Assembly (NCBI GenBank): GCA_963971305.1
Contig: OZ020307.1
Location: 5,903,501 to 5,967,500, forward strand
Reading direction: 5' to 3'
Length of the DNA stretch: 64,000 nucleotides
From: Arcuatula senhousia
Lineage: Eukaryota; Mollusca; Bivalvia; Mytilida; Mytilidae
This document shows, piece after piece, positions 33,834 through 48,800 of this stretch. Position 1 is the first letter of the stretch. The number at the start of each line of letters is the position of its first letter. Position numbers and translations under genes: made by a program. A model generated the notes under the pieces. It was not told where the DNA came from, did no database searches, and was given only the letters and a program-made list of their open reading frames with translations.

Positions 33834-36800
33834 ATGGCATCGTTCAAATCTATATCACAAGAAATGAGTAACTTAAATCTAAGCAGTGACAACTATCTTT
33901 TTGCCGTGGCTATTGACTTTGGGACGTCTTATTCCGGCTATGCTTACTCTTTCTTGAAGAAGCCACATGAGATCTTTGCTAACCACCAGTGGGAGAGTGG
34001 TAAATACCAACTGGCTTCTTTAAAGACACCAACCTGTATAGTTATAAGGAAAGATGACCACTCAGAATTCTACTTCGGGTATGATGCTGAACAAGAGTAT
34101 GCAGATATACAAACAAATCTAGAAACCGACCAATATTTCTTCTTTGAAAACTTCAAGATGCAGCTTCATCATCGAAAGGTAAGAATCGGCAGTTATAATT
34201 GTTAAAGTGCAAAATGCAACAAAGTTCAAGACTGCAATAAATTATGCTACGCCTTGCGTGCGTTTCGTCCCATATGACTCATCAGAGACACTCCATCTAT
34301 TCCTAGATGGCAGTAGCTCCGAATATGCCAAACACTATTTACGAATATAAAGATTATAGAACAATGAAACCAAAAAATGCCGAACTGGAAGCCAAATTAT
34401 GGTGAAGATCAACCAATCTCTTGGTCTGTCTTGCTAGGAATTACCTGTTTTCACAATTTTGTAATCTTAACGAAAAATGTATAGCTTTGTTGTGTTCTTC
34501 AACACAAAATGTTGTATCCGAAGCTGGTTAACCTCGGGAATTAACAAAGAGAGAAGCAAAGATGCACAAATGGGGTTTCCAGTGTCAAAAGTCCAAAAGT
34601 GCAACGACTAAACCGGTAAACACGAACAATAACAGCAGGAGGAAATTTTATACAAAACATTGAAAACACAATAAACCAAACAGAAATCAACAAGACTCTT
34701 GTTACGACTTCAGTGATTAAATGAGATGTGAAATAAGAATTCTTGACACAGTACCAAAACAAATTAAAAAAAAAAATCCACAATGGAAACAACATTAAGC
34801 TTTGTCATCCAAAATCACACATACATGTACTAGTTTTTAGTTAATAACTTACCTAACCACTTACTACTGGGCAGTACTTCTGGCTTTCATTGGCGATCTT
34901 TCTCTGTCTGTAAATTACCAGAATGTAGACCCGAGCTGAAACTGCAATTACGTGTGACAGCCTGATTTGCAAGGGTATGTTTTCTAGTTGAAAACCTTAC
35001 TTTAACATTTATATTTTGTAGGATATTTCTGATACCATGCAACTGTATGACATAAAAGGAAAACCACTTCCAGCCGTGGAGGTCTTTTCTATAGCAATAA
35101 AGGCCTTGAAAGGACACGTGATGAATCATTTACAGAGCCAGGGAAGCAGCATTCGACTGGAAGACATCAAGTGGGTACTGACGGTTCCTGCTATATGGAC
35201 AGACAGAGCCAAAGGTTTCATGAGATTGGCTGCAGTCAAGGTAGGAACTTTACAAGATTTCCAAAACTAGTTTCGTTTCTAAATTTTTCGCCTGCTATTT
35301 TGATTTCGAACATCCGTGAAGTTTAACGCTGCTGGTGAAGTTTAAATTCCCTGAGGTTAACCCGCTCCGGCATCAACAATTTCGTGGTTGAAGAACACAT
35401 GAAAGCTATAGATTTTCCGTTTAAATTAACCCTAAGGGTCTTTCTACCCAAAACATAGTTTGATCTAAGTCATGATTTGGTTTCCAGTTCAGTATGTTTG
35501 GTTTTACTGTTGCTTGCTCTTCATGGAGTTTTACTTCTACGAGGTTAGTCGAACACTTTTGTGGTTGAAACACGTAGTACGTCAAAGCTATATAGTATCC
35601 GTTTTAGTTTCAACATTGTCCATAAGATTCTTCCTATCCCAGACATTGGTTGATCTTAGTCATAAATTGGTTTCCAGTTCGGCGTTTTTGTTGTCCCCCG
35701 CCGCAACGCGTCGGAGGGACTTAGTAATGGTCTCCGTCCGTCCGTCTGTCCGTCCGTCACGTTTTTTGTGGGTGCAACTCCTCGGACACTACTGAACCGA
35801 TGTTGCTGAAACTTTACACACTGATAGGGTACAATTAGTAGATGATCATCCCGTATTTGAAATTTTTAAAATGGCCGCCGTTTCCATGGAAACAGGGAAG
35901 AAAGGTCAAAATACAGGACATTCAATATCTCGGTTACCTAGGTGCACAGGGTTCTGAATATTTTGTAGGCTGATAGAGCAAAAGGTACTCTATAATAATA
36001 CGAAAAAAAATTTGAAGCGATATTTACGGTTTTCGAGTTATTTACGAATTTGTGATTTTTCAGTCCGAAAAATGGGACTTTGTCAAACGTTTTTGTGGGT
36101 GCAACTCCTCGGACACTAATGAACGGATGTTGCTGAAACTTTACACACTGATAGGGTACTGTTAGTAGATGATCATCCCGTATTTGAAATTTTCAAAATG
36201 GCCGCCGTTTCCATGGAAACAGGGAAGAAAGGTCAAAATATAGGACATCCAATATCTCGGTTACCTAGGTGCATAGGGTTCTGACATTTTGTAGGCTGAT
36301 AGAGCAAAAGGTACTCTATAATATTACAAAAAAAATTTGAAGCGATATTTACGGTTTTCGAGTTATTTACAAATTTGTGATTTTTCAGTCCGAAAAATGG
36401 GACTTTGTCAAACGTTTTTGTGGGTGCAACTCCTTGGATACTACTGAATGGATGTTGCTGAAACTTTACACACTAATAGGGTACTGTTAATAGGTGATCA
36501 TCCCATATTTTGACAACCTATTTCTATCGTTTCTCAGAGAATATATTGCTTGAATTGACATACCACACAACTTTTATGCGGCGGCGGGGGACACATGGCT
36601 ACGCGTAGCAATCTTGTTATATTGCTTATGCTCATCATATACATATACTAGTAGTGTTTGGCATTTTCAATCTTTTTGGTAAAGCGCCTCTGACTTGTCT
36701 TGAATAGACGAAACGCGGGTCAGACCTAGCGAACTTAAGGTAATAACAAACCTACCGAACTCGGAGGATCAATCTCAATGTCCAAATAAAATAAAAAGGA

Positions 36801-39800
36801 AAAGACAAAACAAGGAAAACATACCGGTCCGAACGCAATGGTCATATTTCAAAAGATTTGGTGGCCGTTAAGCGCGTCAAAATCCCCCAGGGTACAGAAG
36901 TAACACAAAATACAGTTCACGGTTGAAAAGACATAATAGGATATTGAGGTGATCATCTCAGTACAACAATTAGCCAAACAATAATGTTTAACATAATTTT
37001 GAATTTTTCTACCAGTGGCTGATAACGAAGGAAGATTTTTTGAAAATCGTATGAGACGTAATTTCTAGTAACCTTGGTCTAATAGTCGGTCACGGAGACA
37101 GTGGTCTCGTATGAAAATAAAATTCGTCTCTCGTATCGTATTTTTTTGTACTGAGATCACAACCCTAGTCAAATTCGAGACGTAAACCCAAGAATGACTT
37201 GATTAAGCAATTTGATTCGGTGCTTTCTTCAATCTTTTACTCTGGAGGATATATCGAAGAGATCCATCTACCAAACGAAGCGTTGTTGACAGAGAGGACA
37301 TCATCAATATATCTGAAAATGAGATTTAATGACCTTGCCTCTTTCATCCTCTTGTTCTTTATGAGTTCCTGAAGAAATTCAGTCTCGCAAGAGTATAAAA
37401 ACGAATCGACGAGGAGAGAATCACAATTAAAGCCCATTGGAATGCCAATTTTTTGTTGAAAAATCTTTCCTCCAAATGTGACAAATATGTTGTTCATAAG
37501 GAAAGAAGCAAAGAGACACCAATGGGGCGGGACATTCGAGTGTCAAAAGTCCGAATGCCGGAATGGGCAACGACGAAATCAGCAAACACGAATAAGAACA
37601 ACACGAAGAAACACAAAATCAACCGAACGGAAATCAAGTCGTAACAAGAGAGAGTCCGGAAGAGTAAGGGTTCCTTCCTGCTATAACACACCTGTCGTGT
37701 TGTTAATATCCAATTTAATGTGTCAAATCCGGTAAAGGAAGACAAAACAAATTTCTACGACAAACCAACATCTGAACTCATTTGAAAGATAGAAATCCCA
37801 TATTTCTACGAGTGCACGGCTTATACCGTAAAATTTCTTGAGTGAAGACAGCAACCGTGGAGCAACATAACCCTGTGTCAGCAATGTCTGTGTCAAACGT
37901 GACGCTCTGCCAAGGAAATCGATGTAATTCCCGTAAGCTCTGGAGTAACGAATCAACTGTGATACTCCATAAGCAGGAGACGTTACGCACGATATTGCGT
38001 CTATGTATAATTACCGCATGTTTGTGTCGAAAAATTGCCTTTTACAGGCTTTCAATACCATAAATACACCAAACCTGCATATCGTTATAATCATGAAAGC
38101 ATAACTTTTTAAAATATAATCTGTGCAATATTCTTTTTTTTTAAAGAAATTGTGCAAAATATAACAAAAACACCGTAAAGTCATGAAAAAACGCATGTCC
38201 GGCGTAACATATCTTAGGAAACCCGAATTAACGAAACGGTCTTACGGGTTTATTACAAGTCTGAAATTCCCAAACTTTTGCATTAAGCAACTAAGTCGCA
38301 TGTGATTTATGATGTCATTCTCAAAATATCGTTCACAAAAGAGAAAAAAGTGATTTTCAAGAAAAATGTCATGCGTAGTTTTGGGGCAGATTTCTCATAG
38401 TCATGAGTTAGTAAATTTCAGGAGGTTATTTGAAAGTTTAGTTAAATATTTCATCCGCCATTGTTGGCATCAAGTTAAAGTTCATTTATTCAACAAGTTT
38501 GCTGTGCAATCACAAACATTTTTCATACAAAACAATCACGTAGTATCATTTGGAAAAAGTCCCACAGTTTGTCCAAACGTAATTTTTTGCGGTTTTGAAA
38601 GAAAACTTAAAAATTCAAAATTAATTTCAGAAAGAACAATTATTAAATTTGTAAAAACGAAATTATTTTCAGATAGTTCCGATATTTCGGATAAAAACTG
38701 GTCAAAATGAACTGCTTACCGTTTCGAAAAGTTGGAAATCTAAGCAAAAGCAAAAGTCCCACGATTTGTCCAATCTGCGATTTTTTAACGTTGCGTACGC
38801 TTAATACGTTAAAAGCATGATTTATATATAAGTGATTCTATAAAAGTACCTCATGAAAAAAAGTTATGAAAAATATGCAAACAAGATCAGTGAAAAAGAA
38901 GAAATCGAAAACATGAGATCTCAAGAAGCGTATTGTATAAAAGGGTTCAACGCCAAAAAGTTATGGATAAGAAAGAGAAAGTTTAACTAAGTAACAAAGT
39001 ATAACATCAAATACCGACAAAAAGTTAATAGTGCAACGGGTATGTAGACCAGATTAATGCTGTGGACCTTGTTACAAATAGTATGTCCAAATACAGAGCT
39101 TTGAAACAAATTGATAACACAATAACGGCCACAAATAAAAAGAAAAATGTCATTCTTTAATAATACATAGGCAGCTCAGCTCTAAAAAGAAAGAAAACGT
39201 CGAAATCTGTCGTTACCGTAAAGGACACAATAACGTGCGTAACGTCAGGAGCGGACGGAATGTTGCTACACAAAAAGGGAAAACTGACGATTGGAAAGTT
39301 GAAGTCATCATGTTTGTCATAGACTTTAGTTGAAAGTCTTCCTTGAGAGTCAATTTCGAGATGTAGATCTAAATGTAAAGCAGACTTCCTAGAATCCGTT
39401 GTGTCCTTTATCTCAAGTTCCCGAGGATATATGCGATGGAGAAAGTCACCAAATTGAGAATTGTTTAGTGAAAGGACATCATCAATATAACGGAACGTGA
39501 GGTTAAAAGAGAGAGCTAGTCTACGATCTTTTTTGTCTAGAAGATATTGTAAAAAGTCTGCTTCATATGAATCGCGCGTCAGGCCTAGTGTCGTAGTGTA
39601 GATTTTCATAAAATGTTAAATTTCTATTTTTGCGTCTTTTCATATCATGTTAGGTATCAAAATATTTCATTTTTCATATAGAACTTTGATTTTATATTTT
39701 TACACGATTTTACTTTATTTTTATCAGCAACCGTCAAGTTTCATATATTTTTACTTTATTTGTTTGCATTATTTTTCACACATTTTTCCTGTATTTTATA

Positions 39801-42800
39801 AGATTAAGATTAAGTCAAGAACGACAATAAAGTCAACTAGACAAACATGTCAAAACTAAGTAATTCCTATCAATTTTTAATCCGTCTTTTCCTCTCTTTT
39901 GATCTTGTAATTTGTTAATCCGTCGCTAAGGCTTTTTAGTAAAAGGTGCTAACATAAGTTTGAAAAAAATGTTTTTTTATAAGGAGTTTTTAGAATGTAG
40001 GCATTGGTGACCGGACGCCAAAATGTAGACTCCGGGTTTACACCGCTCCGTGAGCGGTTGCGTTATTGTAAATATGTTTGCTTGTGTTTTTCTTATGTTT
40101 TCTGGACTTATTCAAAATAATAAAATATGTGAACGTTCATGTATCTGAGACTTTGATTTTAACAGTTATCAGTTTATGTATTCAGAATCTTATTCCGTCA
40201 GTGTGGTTTGACTTTCGTTTTATCCTGTACTTTCGTCACCTCTCTTTTGATCTTGTAATTTGTTAATCCGTCGCTAAGGCTTTTTAGTAAAAGGTGCTAA
40301 CATAAGTTTGAAAAAAATGTTTTTTTATAAGGAGTTTTTAGAATGTAGGCATTGGTGACCGGACGCCAAAATGTAGACTCCGGGTTTACACCGCTCCGTG
40401 AGCGGTTGCGTTATTGTAAATAGAATAGAATAGTTTATTAAACCAATTATGGGCCCATCACTGGGCATATATATATACATACATGAATACAATTGAAAAC
40501 ATCAAACATAGCTTAAACAAAAGATATAGACATATTTAACAAAAAAACAAAACAAAAAGTGATCAATGAAAATAAACACATTAATTATTATCTAGTTTAG
40601 TTTTTCTCATATCAAAGCTATTATGAACAAATGAGGATAATTTATTACAAATTAATTTGTCTTCACAGGATAGCAGCCATATGAATTTAAGGTCATTGTT
40701 AAGATATTTGAAGTTGGAACAATAATTATCAACATGTTCGAAAAGGGTTGTTCTTTCTTTATCATAAGCTTTGCAATTAATTAGAAAATGATATTCATCT
40801 TCTATAGCATCTTTAGGGCATAGCTTACATAATCTTTTATCCTTATCAATATTTCTGTATCGACCACGTTCAATTGCCAGATCATGCGCGCTTATTCTAA
40901 ACTTGGTAAGAGATTTCCTGGCCTGGGAGTTTTTAACAAATTGGAGATATGGTTCTTTTTGGAAAATATTTTTAAATTTACAATATGTTCTCAGTTTTCC
41001 TTGTTTTATCTCCCCATTATTTTCTATTTGTTTTCTCCAAAAGGATTTATATCTATTAATAAGTATAGTTTTTACTTTTTGTGTGTCGCTAAATCCTACT
41101 CCAATATCATAAGCAATTGAGTTAACGCATGAAAGCCACGACTTTGTTCCCTTTTTTTCAAGGTTTCTGCTATCCTGTAAGGCCTGAGATAACAAATGAT
41201 TTTCATCAAGCAATAACAATCTTTGAATATATTTAAACATAGAAATAATGATGTCTACATGAAAAGGTATTCTTCCTAATTCACCAATTACTGCAATGTT
41301 TGTAGCTTTGTTATTGACACCCAAGATATACTTGAAAAATTTCATACATAGATTATTACACTCCAACTTTTCATATTTATGTTCTATTGATTCATTTTTA
41401 GAAAAGGTTAAGGTGCCCCATATTTCAGAACTGTATAAAAGAATAGGTTTAATTGTATGGTCAAAAATATGAATACTGGTGTCTATTGAAGGAGTTATAT
41501 CTCCAAAAACACTTTTTAATTTAAAAACAGCTTTGAGGGCTCTTTGGTATAAATCTTGTCTTGCAGCTGTAAAGCAACCAGACGCTGAAAATATAATGCC
41601 TAAATATTTATAACTTTGGACATTTTCTAAAGTTTTACCATACATTTCAAAGGCGTCTTTTAAAAGTTTTCCATTCTTATTAAAAATTAGCACTTTTGTC
41701 TTGTTTAAATTTATTTCTAGACACCATTCATCACAATATTGTTCTAACTTCTTTAGACAGTTTTGTAAACCTGTTTTACTTGTAGATAACAAAATTACAT
41801 CATCTGCATATAGCAAACAATTTAATTTTCTATTTCCTAGAGCTACAGGGTCACAGTTCATGCTAAATATATCAGGAATATCATTGATAAAAATTTTAAA
41901 CAGGTTAGGGCTCAGGTTGTCACCTTGTCTCACTCCAACTTCAGATGTAAATAATTCAGTGAGCTTATTATTTATTTTAATGCATAATTTATTTTCTTTG
42001 TAAATGCTCTTTATTACATTGTAAAAAGGGCCAGCAATTCCAACTTGCCTTAACTTCAGTAGAATAGCTGAATGTATAACCGAATCAAATGCTTTTTTAA
42101 AATCAATGAAACAAGAGTACAAACGACTTTTGTTTAATGTATATTTTTCGATTAGAGTTCTCAAAATAAACATATGATCTGATGTTCTAGAATTCTTTTG
42201 AAATCCTATTTGAGTTTCATGTATAATATTATGTTTCTCTAAGTATCTATCTAATCGCATGTTTAAAATAGCGTTAAATAATTTTCCAATGGAACTCATT
42301 ATTGTTATTCCTCTATAATTAGCTGGGTCAGTATTTATACCAGATTTATAAATTGGACAAATATAACCACTTTTCCACTGTTTTGGATATATGCCTATAT
42401 TCAAAATGCTGTCAAATATTTTTATTAAACTTGGCATTATTACGTGAACGCAACTCTTTATCATTTCATTTGATATGCAATCCATACCAGTTGATTTTCC
42501 ATTTTTAAGACTTTTGACTACTTTCATTATTTCTTCACTTTTGATCTTAAAGTCTAACTCAGAAAATGTTTTATCTTTTTCTGTATCAGACAACATATTA
42601 CATATTTCTTGTACTCTTTTATCAAACTTTGGTTTAACCTTATTCAAAGACTTGAAATGATTTAACCATTCTGATGGCGAAATACTTTCTTCGGTATTCT
42701 GCTTAGTATTGCTACCATTTTTTAGATTATTTAATAGGTCCCAATATTTTGATGGGTCATTTTCATGCAAATCTTCAAGTTTATTGATCATATCAATTTT

Positions 42801-45800
42801 AAATTTTCTACATTTTATCTTGCAGGTCTTACTATATAATTTTCTGAATCTGAAAAAGTTACCTCTTATTATTGGGTTGTTTGGGTATTTTGAAAGTAGA
42901 ACACTTTTGTTGTCCAACTCTATTTTCATTTTATGAAGATCATAATCATGCCAGGGCTTAGATTTTTTCCCTACCTTTTTGTTTACTAATTTTCTTTTAA
43001 ACGACTTGCTAGCTCCCGTAATTATAACTTTTTCTAGCAAATTAACTGCATTGGTCATATCGGTTTCATTGCTAATATTCATTTTAGCTACTTTGCTAAG
43101 ATCTTTTTGAAACTCTTCTTTTCTAAGGTTATTCAAAAAAAGTTCTGATGACAACCTGTCCCATTTAAATCTTGTGGGGAAATCTTGCAAATGTTCAATA
43201 CTTTGTTTGTCTCTCACAAAATTGCAAAGTATTCTGGTGGAAATTTTTGAATGATCAGACAATCGTAAAATTGGACTTTCAACGTTGAAATATAAAACTC
43301 TGTCCAACATTTCTTCAGATGCTAAGCAATAATCAATTACACTGTTCCCGTTATATTGGTAAGAAGTAAGACTACCATTGTAGTCCCCTAAGGTCCTACC
43401 ATTCAATATTCGCAACCTGCTGGATATACAAAAATCTATAAGTTCTCTACCTCTAGTGCATATTTTGCTATCTTGACTTTTCCTTACACTTTTTATATTA
43501 TCTGCCATGTAATCTCCATGTAAGGGCAAATAGTTATTATCATTATCGTCATCATGAATGTTGTAATCTAAAATTGCCCCTGTTCTTGCGTTAAAATCGC
43601 CAAAAATAAGAATATGGCCATTATCACTGTACTTCATTATATCTTCATTCAGCAAGTGTAAAATATCCATTTTGTGATTTTTGTAAAAGGAAGAATTTAA
43701 AGGTGGAACATACGCAAAACAGATGTACAAATTCTTATCCAGACCGAAATAATGTTTGTCTAACTTAAGCCATTGATATTCTGAACATGAATTTTTCAAA
43801 TATTTCACACCATTTCGAATACTCTTTTTAATACTAATAGCCAAACCACCATACTCTTGCTTTTGTGAGAGACCCTTACTTCTATTAATTGAGTTTGTAA
43901 CATAATTTTCAATATTAATATTTAAGAGATCACATTTAGTTTCTGCTAAAGCAAAAATATCACATTTGTTGATAGCTTTTAGAAAATCATTGTCGAATAA
44001 TTTGTTACATTGCTTTGATATTAATTTGTGAACATTCCAATAACCAATGTTAAGGGATTTGTTAGAGTTCATGGATTCTAATAAAAACGATGGGCATAGG
44101 ATTGTTGATAACCATAAGAATCGTTCCACCAGGGCTTTCGATTACCTCTTCCTTGGTATCGTCTACGAGGGTCAGTAAGGTTCATCGTTGTTCTGATCAC
44201 CTCCTTGAAGTTTGATGTAAGCGTCTGTGTACCAGTTCTTGTAAGATGTATACCATCCTGTGTAAGTATGCCACGTGCTGGCTCTCCTCTGTACGACAGG
44301 TTGCTGTTATCACACAGTTTAACTGAACTGACACCCTCATACTTCTCTTTAACAATTACATTTAATCTCTCCGCCTTCCTATTTAAAGTTGTATCCAGTC
44401 TAGGCAATGCAAGCGAAATTATCACCTTCGCGTTTCTTTGTTTTTCCTTCACCAGATCTACGATTTCCACCATATCTTCAACACATTGCTCTGTAGATTT
44501 CACCTTAACACAGTGTAGGAACGGAAGTGTACAGTTTTAGAGCCTATAAAGAAATGGTGAAATGAACCATTCTAGATTGTACAGTTTAATTTGTTTTTGC
44601 ACAAACTTTTTCAAATGACACAAAAACGAAGAAGAAGTACGATTGCCGTTCGCTTCAAATTTTAAGTAGACATAACATAGAATATAATATAACTCAATTA
44701 CCTGTAATTGTTTGTGATGTCGAATAGAAATTTCAATCTGTACACTTGATTTTTAAAAAGTTCACTCCAAATTGATGTAAATAATCGGTTCGTGAACATT
44801 AATCGCATTCAACTCGTGATCATTGTGTATATGTATCCTCTCAAAAATCATTTCTGCACATTCTTAACATGCACAAACGGGTTAATACATACAGGATTTT
44901 ATTTAATTTGAACTTTATTCACCCAAGCCGTGTTTTAAAATCTGAGCGAAATCTATCGCAGTCATTGTACACAATCTATGGAGGACACTTCACAAAATTT
45001 ATGGGGGACATTTTTCATAAAAACATATTTTCACAACATCAGCGGCGTCAGATGTATAGTTCTTATTTAGCATTAAAGATACCAGGACATAAATAATTCA
45101 TATTCCCCAAAAAGAATCGTTTTTCCCCAAGCTTATAGGTGTAGAACAGTTTTATAAATTCAGCTCAGTTGACACCTACAGGATAATTAATATGTCAAAA
45201 TAAATGAAAAAATAAGGTAACAACATAACTGCTGAACTGGGATGATCAATCTTAATAATACAAGACGGGAAGACATAACGAAGCACACGCCAGAGAAATT
45301 GAAGGTATGATCCTATATAATTTCCAAAACCCAGTCTTATAGCGCAAAATCTCCTTCTTCCATAGCGAATAACCTGTCATTTAGAAGTAGCAGTTGCTGA
45401 TCTTTTTCAGATCAAAACGGTTTTTTTCACGATTTGCTTCATAGTTTTGCTTCATAGTGGCTACATACTAGTATATAGTAAAAATATATGAATTAAAACA
45501 ATTTTGGCGTGCTCAGAACAGGGTATGTTATACAACGTTCCCTTGTATAACACGGTTCGTTTTCCTGTAAATGTCTTGATTCTAACAAGGATCGGTCCAG
45601 AACAGGTCAATGACGGCGCACATGTTAATCCTAAATCATAGATAGTAGTATCACATTAAAGGACATGTTGTTTAACTAGCAGTATATCTAATTAAAGAAG
45701 CCAAGTTTCAGTTCTGTATTCCCAAAACCTGGAAGGAGTTGCGTGACGAAGGATCAATTTTTCCTCAGGCTACCTGTGCGGCAACCATGCGGCAATCATA

Positions 45801-48800
45801 TATCGCTAGTCCGAGAAGACTTAAATTTTAAATAAAATCATCGTAAATACAAACCACACAACTTAAACAAAAAAAAAAAACATATTACAACCAAATCGCA
45901 TAACGTGAACTCTGAGTTTAACTAGTCGAAGCAGCCACGTTACATATCCACACGCTAGTATATGGGGCAAATAACTGAAAGAAATGAACAGGAATATAAT
46001 TGTAATTTATTGTTGTTGTTAGACTTATTACTGGTTTTGTGGCAAGTAATAATAACCTGCAAATTGATTTTTTTATATAAAATATAAGATTATTAATATA
46101 TGGTTTAAGTGTAGGTACATTTCTAAACTAATTTGTAGGTACATTTCTAAACTAATTCTTAGGTTAATTTGGCTGACACAAAAATTAAAGTTTCAGTTCC
46201 ATTTTCAAAATAACCTGGAACAATATGCCCTATGGCTACATATGTATCCCAGCCGCTTGGGGCATCTACATACACACTGCAACTACTGAGCCAAGATTCA
46301 GTTCTACAGGTTTTGTTACAAAGGAATAATTAGCCCTTAGGATACCTATGCAGCCCAGCCCCTAGGGGCATTATAAAAACTAAGAAACCTTTGGCAGAAT
46401 CTACATCCTTAGTGCAATAACTCAGTCAAGTTTCAATTCTGTATTCCAAATATCCTGGGAGGAGTTGCGTGACGAAGGAATAAATTACCCTCAGCTACTT
46501 GTGCAGCCCAGCCCTAAGCATGCTAAGGGGCATTATCAAAATTCAGAAACCTTAAGCAAAATCTACACCTATAGTGTAACTACTGAGCCAAGTTTCAGGG
46601 GAGGAGTTGGGTAACGAAGGAATAGTGTGCCCTTAGGCTACCTATACAACCCAGCCCCTAGGCCGAGGGAGGCATTATTAAAATTCCGAAACCTTCGGCA
46701 CAATCCCTACCCACAATACAATCAATGACCCAAGTTTCATCTTTCTAATCCCAGTGGTTTCAGAGATTATCCTGGACATTAACGCCATACGTACGCCGAC
46801 ATACGAAAAACATTATCCCCGCGCTTTTGCTAGCATGGGTATAACGAGAATTCATGAACGTTCTTAAAGAGTTCAACAGTTCCTGCTTGATATGAAGCAC
46901 ACCCGTCACTTTGTCAGCACTCGATAAAGTGCATGTGGCAGTTTTCAGACGACCCCTCATAGAAGACCATTATGGTTTTAGGATCAGGGGACAATTTTAA
47001 TCTGATAAAGACTTTTGTAGAACAAATGGAGATTTTTGTAGAGTTTAATAAGCTGAAGGTTTTAGCAAGCAACTGATTTTCTCTATCTGAAATAGTTTGC
47101 ATTCTATTGGGCAAAAAAAAACCCCAGGGAAAATCGCTATTTATGGCCTTTTTGATTCCAAAGACCCTAAGAATCTTTTGATATTTTGTATCTGTTATAG
47201 TTGCTGAGTTATAAGCCATTTTAAATAAGTCTACCCTATGTTCTATTTTTAGTATCAGTGGTCATGTTTTTTGATCGAATCAATTCAAAATGAACTTCGT
47301 TTGTTGCCAACGTGTCAAATATCAATCCTGTAAAGTTTCAGTTAAATTGGTTAAGTGGTTTCAGAGGACTGAGAAGATTTTAAAAAGTGTTAACGGACGA
47401 CGACGACAGACGCATATATATAGTGATTGCATAAACTTACATGACATTGTCAAATTGAGCTAAAATTATTGTTTGGTCAAAATATCAAAACTAGATATAT
47501 GGAGAATATGATCAGATGTGATACGAGAAAAGGCTTCAGCTAGCATCATAATTGATTTTGATATTTACATGTGTACATTAAGTTGTTTGCTGTCAACTTT
47601 GCCTGTTGATAGCAACCAGACATGTATCAGATTCGCATCAATAGCAAAAAAGCATTTTTGCGAATCGCAGCTGGTAAATCAGTGTCTTTTTGTTACAATC
47701 GAACATTTCACGCAGTTTCGAAGCGATAATTTTTGTTTGGGTCACGTGTAAAACTCCACCAAGAACTAGTTTGCTTGCTAAAATGTTCGGCATCGTTATT
47801 CGTAAACTAGACAATTTTTAAATAATCACACGAAATAGTAAGTTAGGCCACCTCTCTCCAAAAGATTTTACTGATCAAACTTTTCGACGAGGTTGAATAA
47901 AATTGTACACATAAAACATATTTTTAATTTGGTTGCAGAAAAAAAGCTTAAAATACATCAGAGTTAAGCCTTTTAAAAACAGAATAAAGAGAAAGGTGTC
48001 TGAATCTACAGTCTCTGTCTTTTCCGCATAAAAAAGTATAAACTGATTAACAAAAGTAAATCCCACTTGCAGGCACCATCAGAATAATAAGATTTAGCTT
48101 TTATCATAAAAAAAGTTTATGATTTCTGTTTTTGTATTGAAATTACCGAAGTGATTCGACGTGAGATTCAAGGTCAATAGTGCTAAAGTACCACTTGGGT
48201 ATTTGCAAGTTTTATCAACTGGATGCCTTTAAACAGTTCATGAGATAATAAAGTGTTCATTTATTTGATAAACTTTCTGTCATTTAAAGATATATACTCT
48301 GTGTCAAAAGATGAAAATGTAGATATGTTGGTCTTCAACTGAGGCATATATGCACAAAGCTTCATCAGCTATACGTGCAGTACGTGAGCTAGGAAGTACT
48401 TATGAAATTTAACAGCGATAGTTAATATAAAGCAATCGTAAGGTCCATGTTTCTGTAGAATAAAAAACTTTATGATATTCAAATAGAAATTAAAGGGTTC
48501 TCAATAACTATTTCATGTATACTAGTACTTAATCCATGCAACGTTTTGTAAGTCAGGAGGAAACGTGCTCGAAAATCTCCATTTGATACAGCACATGACA
48601 AGAAACACTTTTTATATGTTGGAATACATGTGCATATGCGTATACGATATGTGTTTGAATAAAAAAAAATATTCCCATCACTGGGTTTATAAAATATTTT
48701 ATCTTTGTTTCATATGCCTACTCATTATTTTCTTAAAATAATTATATGAATTATTTATGTTCTGGCATCATTTATGCCATATGAAAATTACATCTGACGC

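Noticed and set aside
45056..48788. Search for a transposase in the TTAA element
   Set aside because: Only short frames without DDE-type motifs were seen; no claim of an autonomous element is made.
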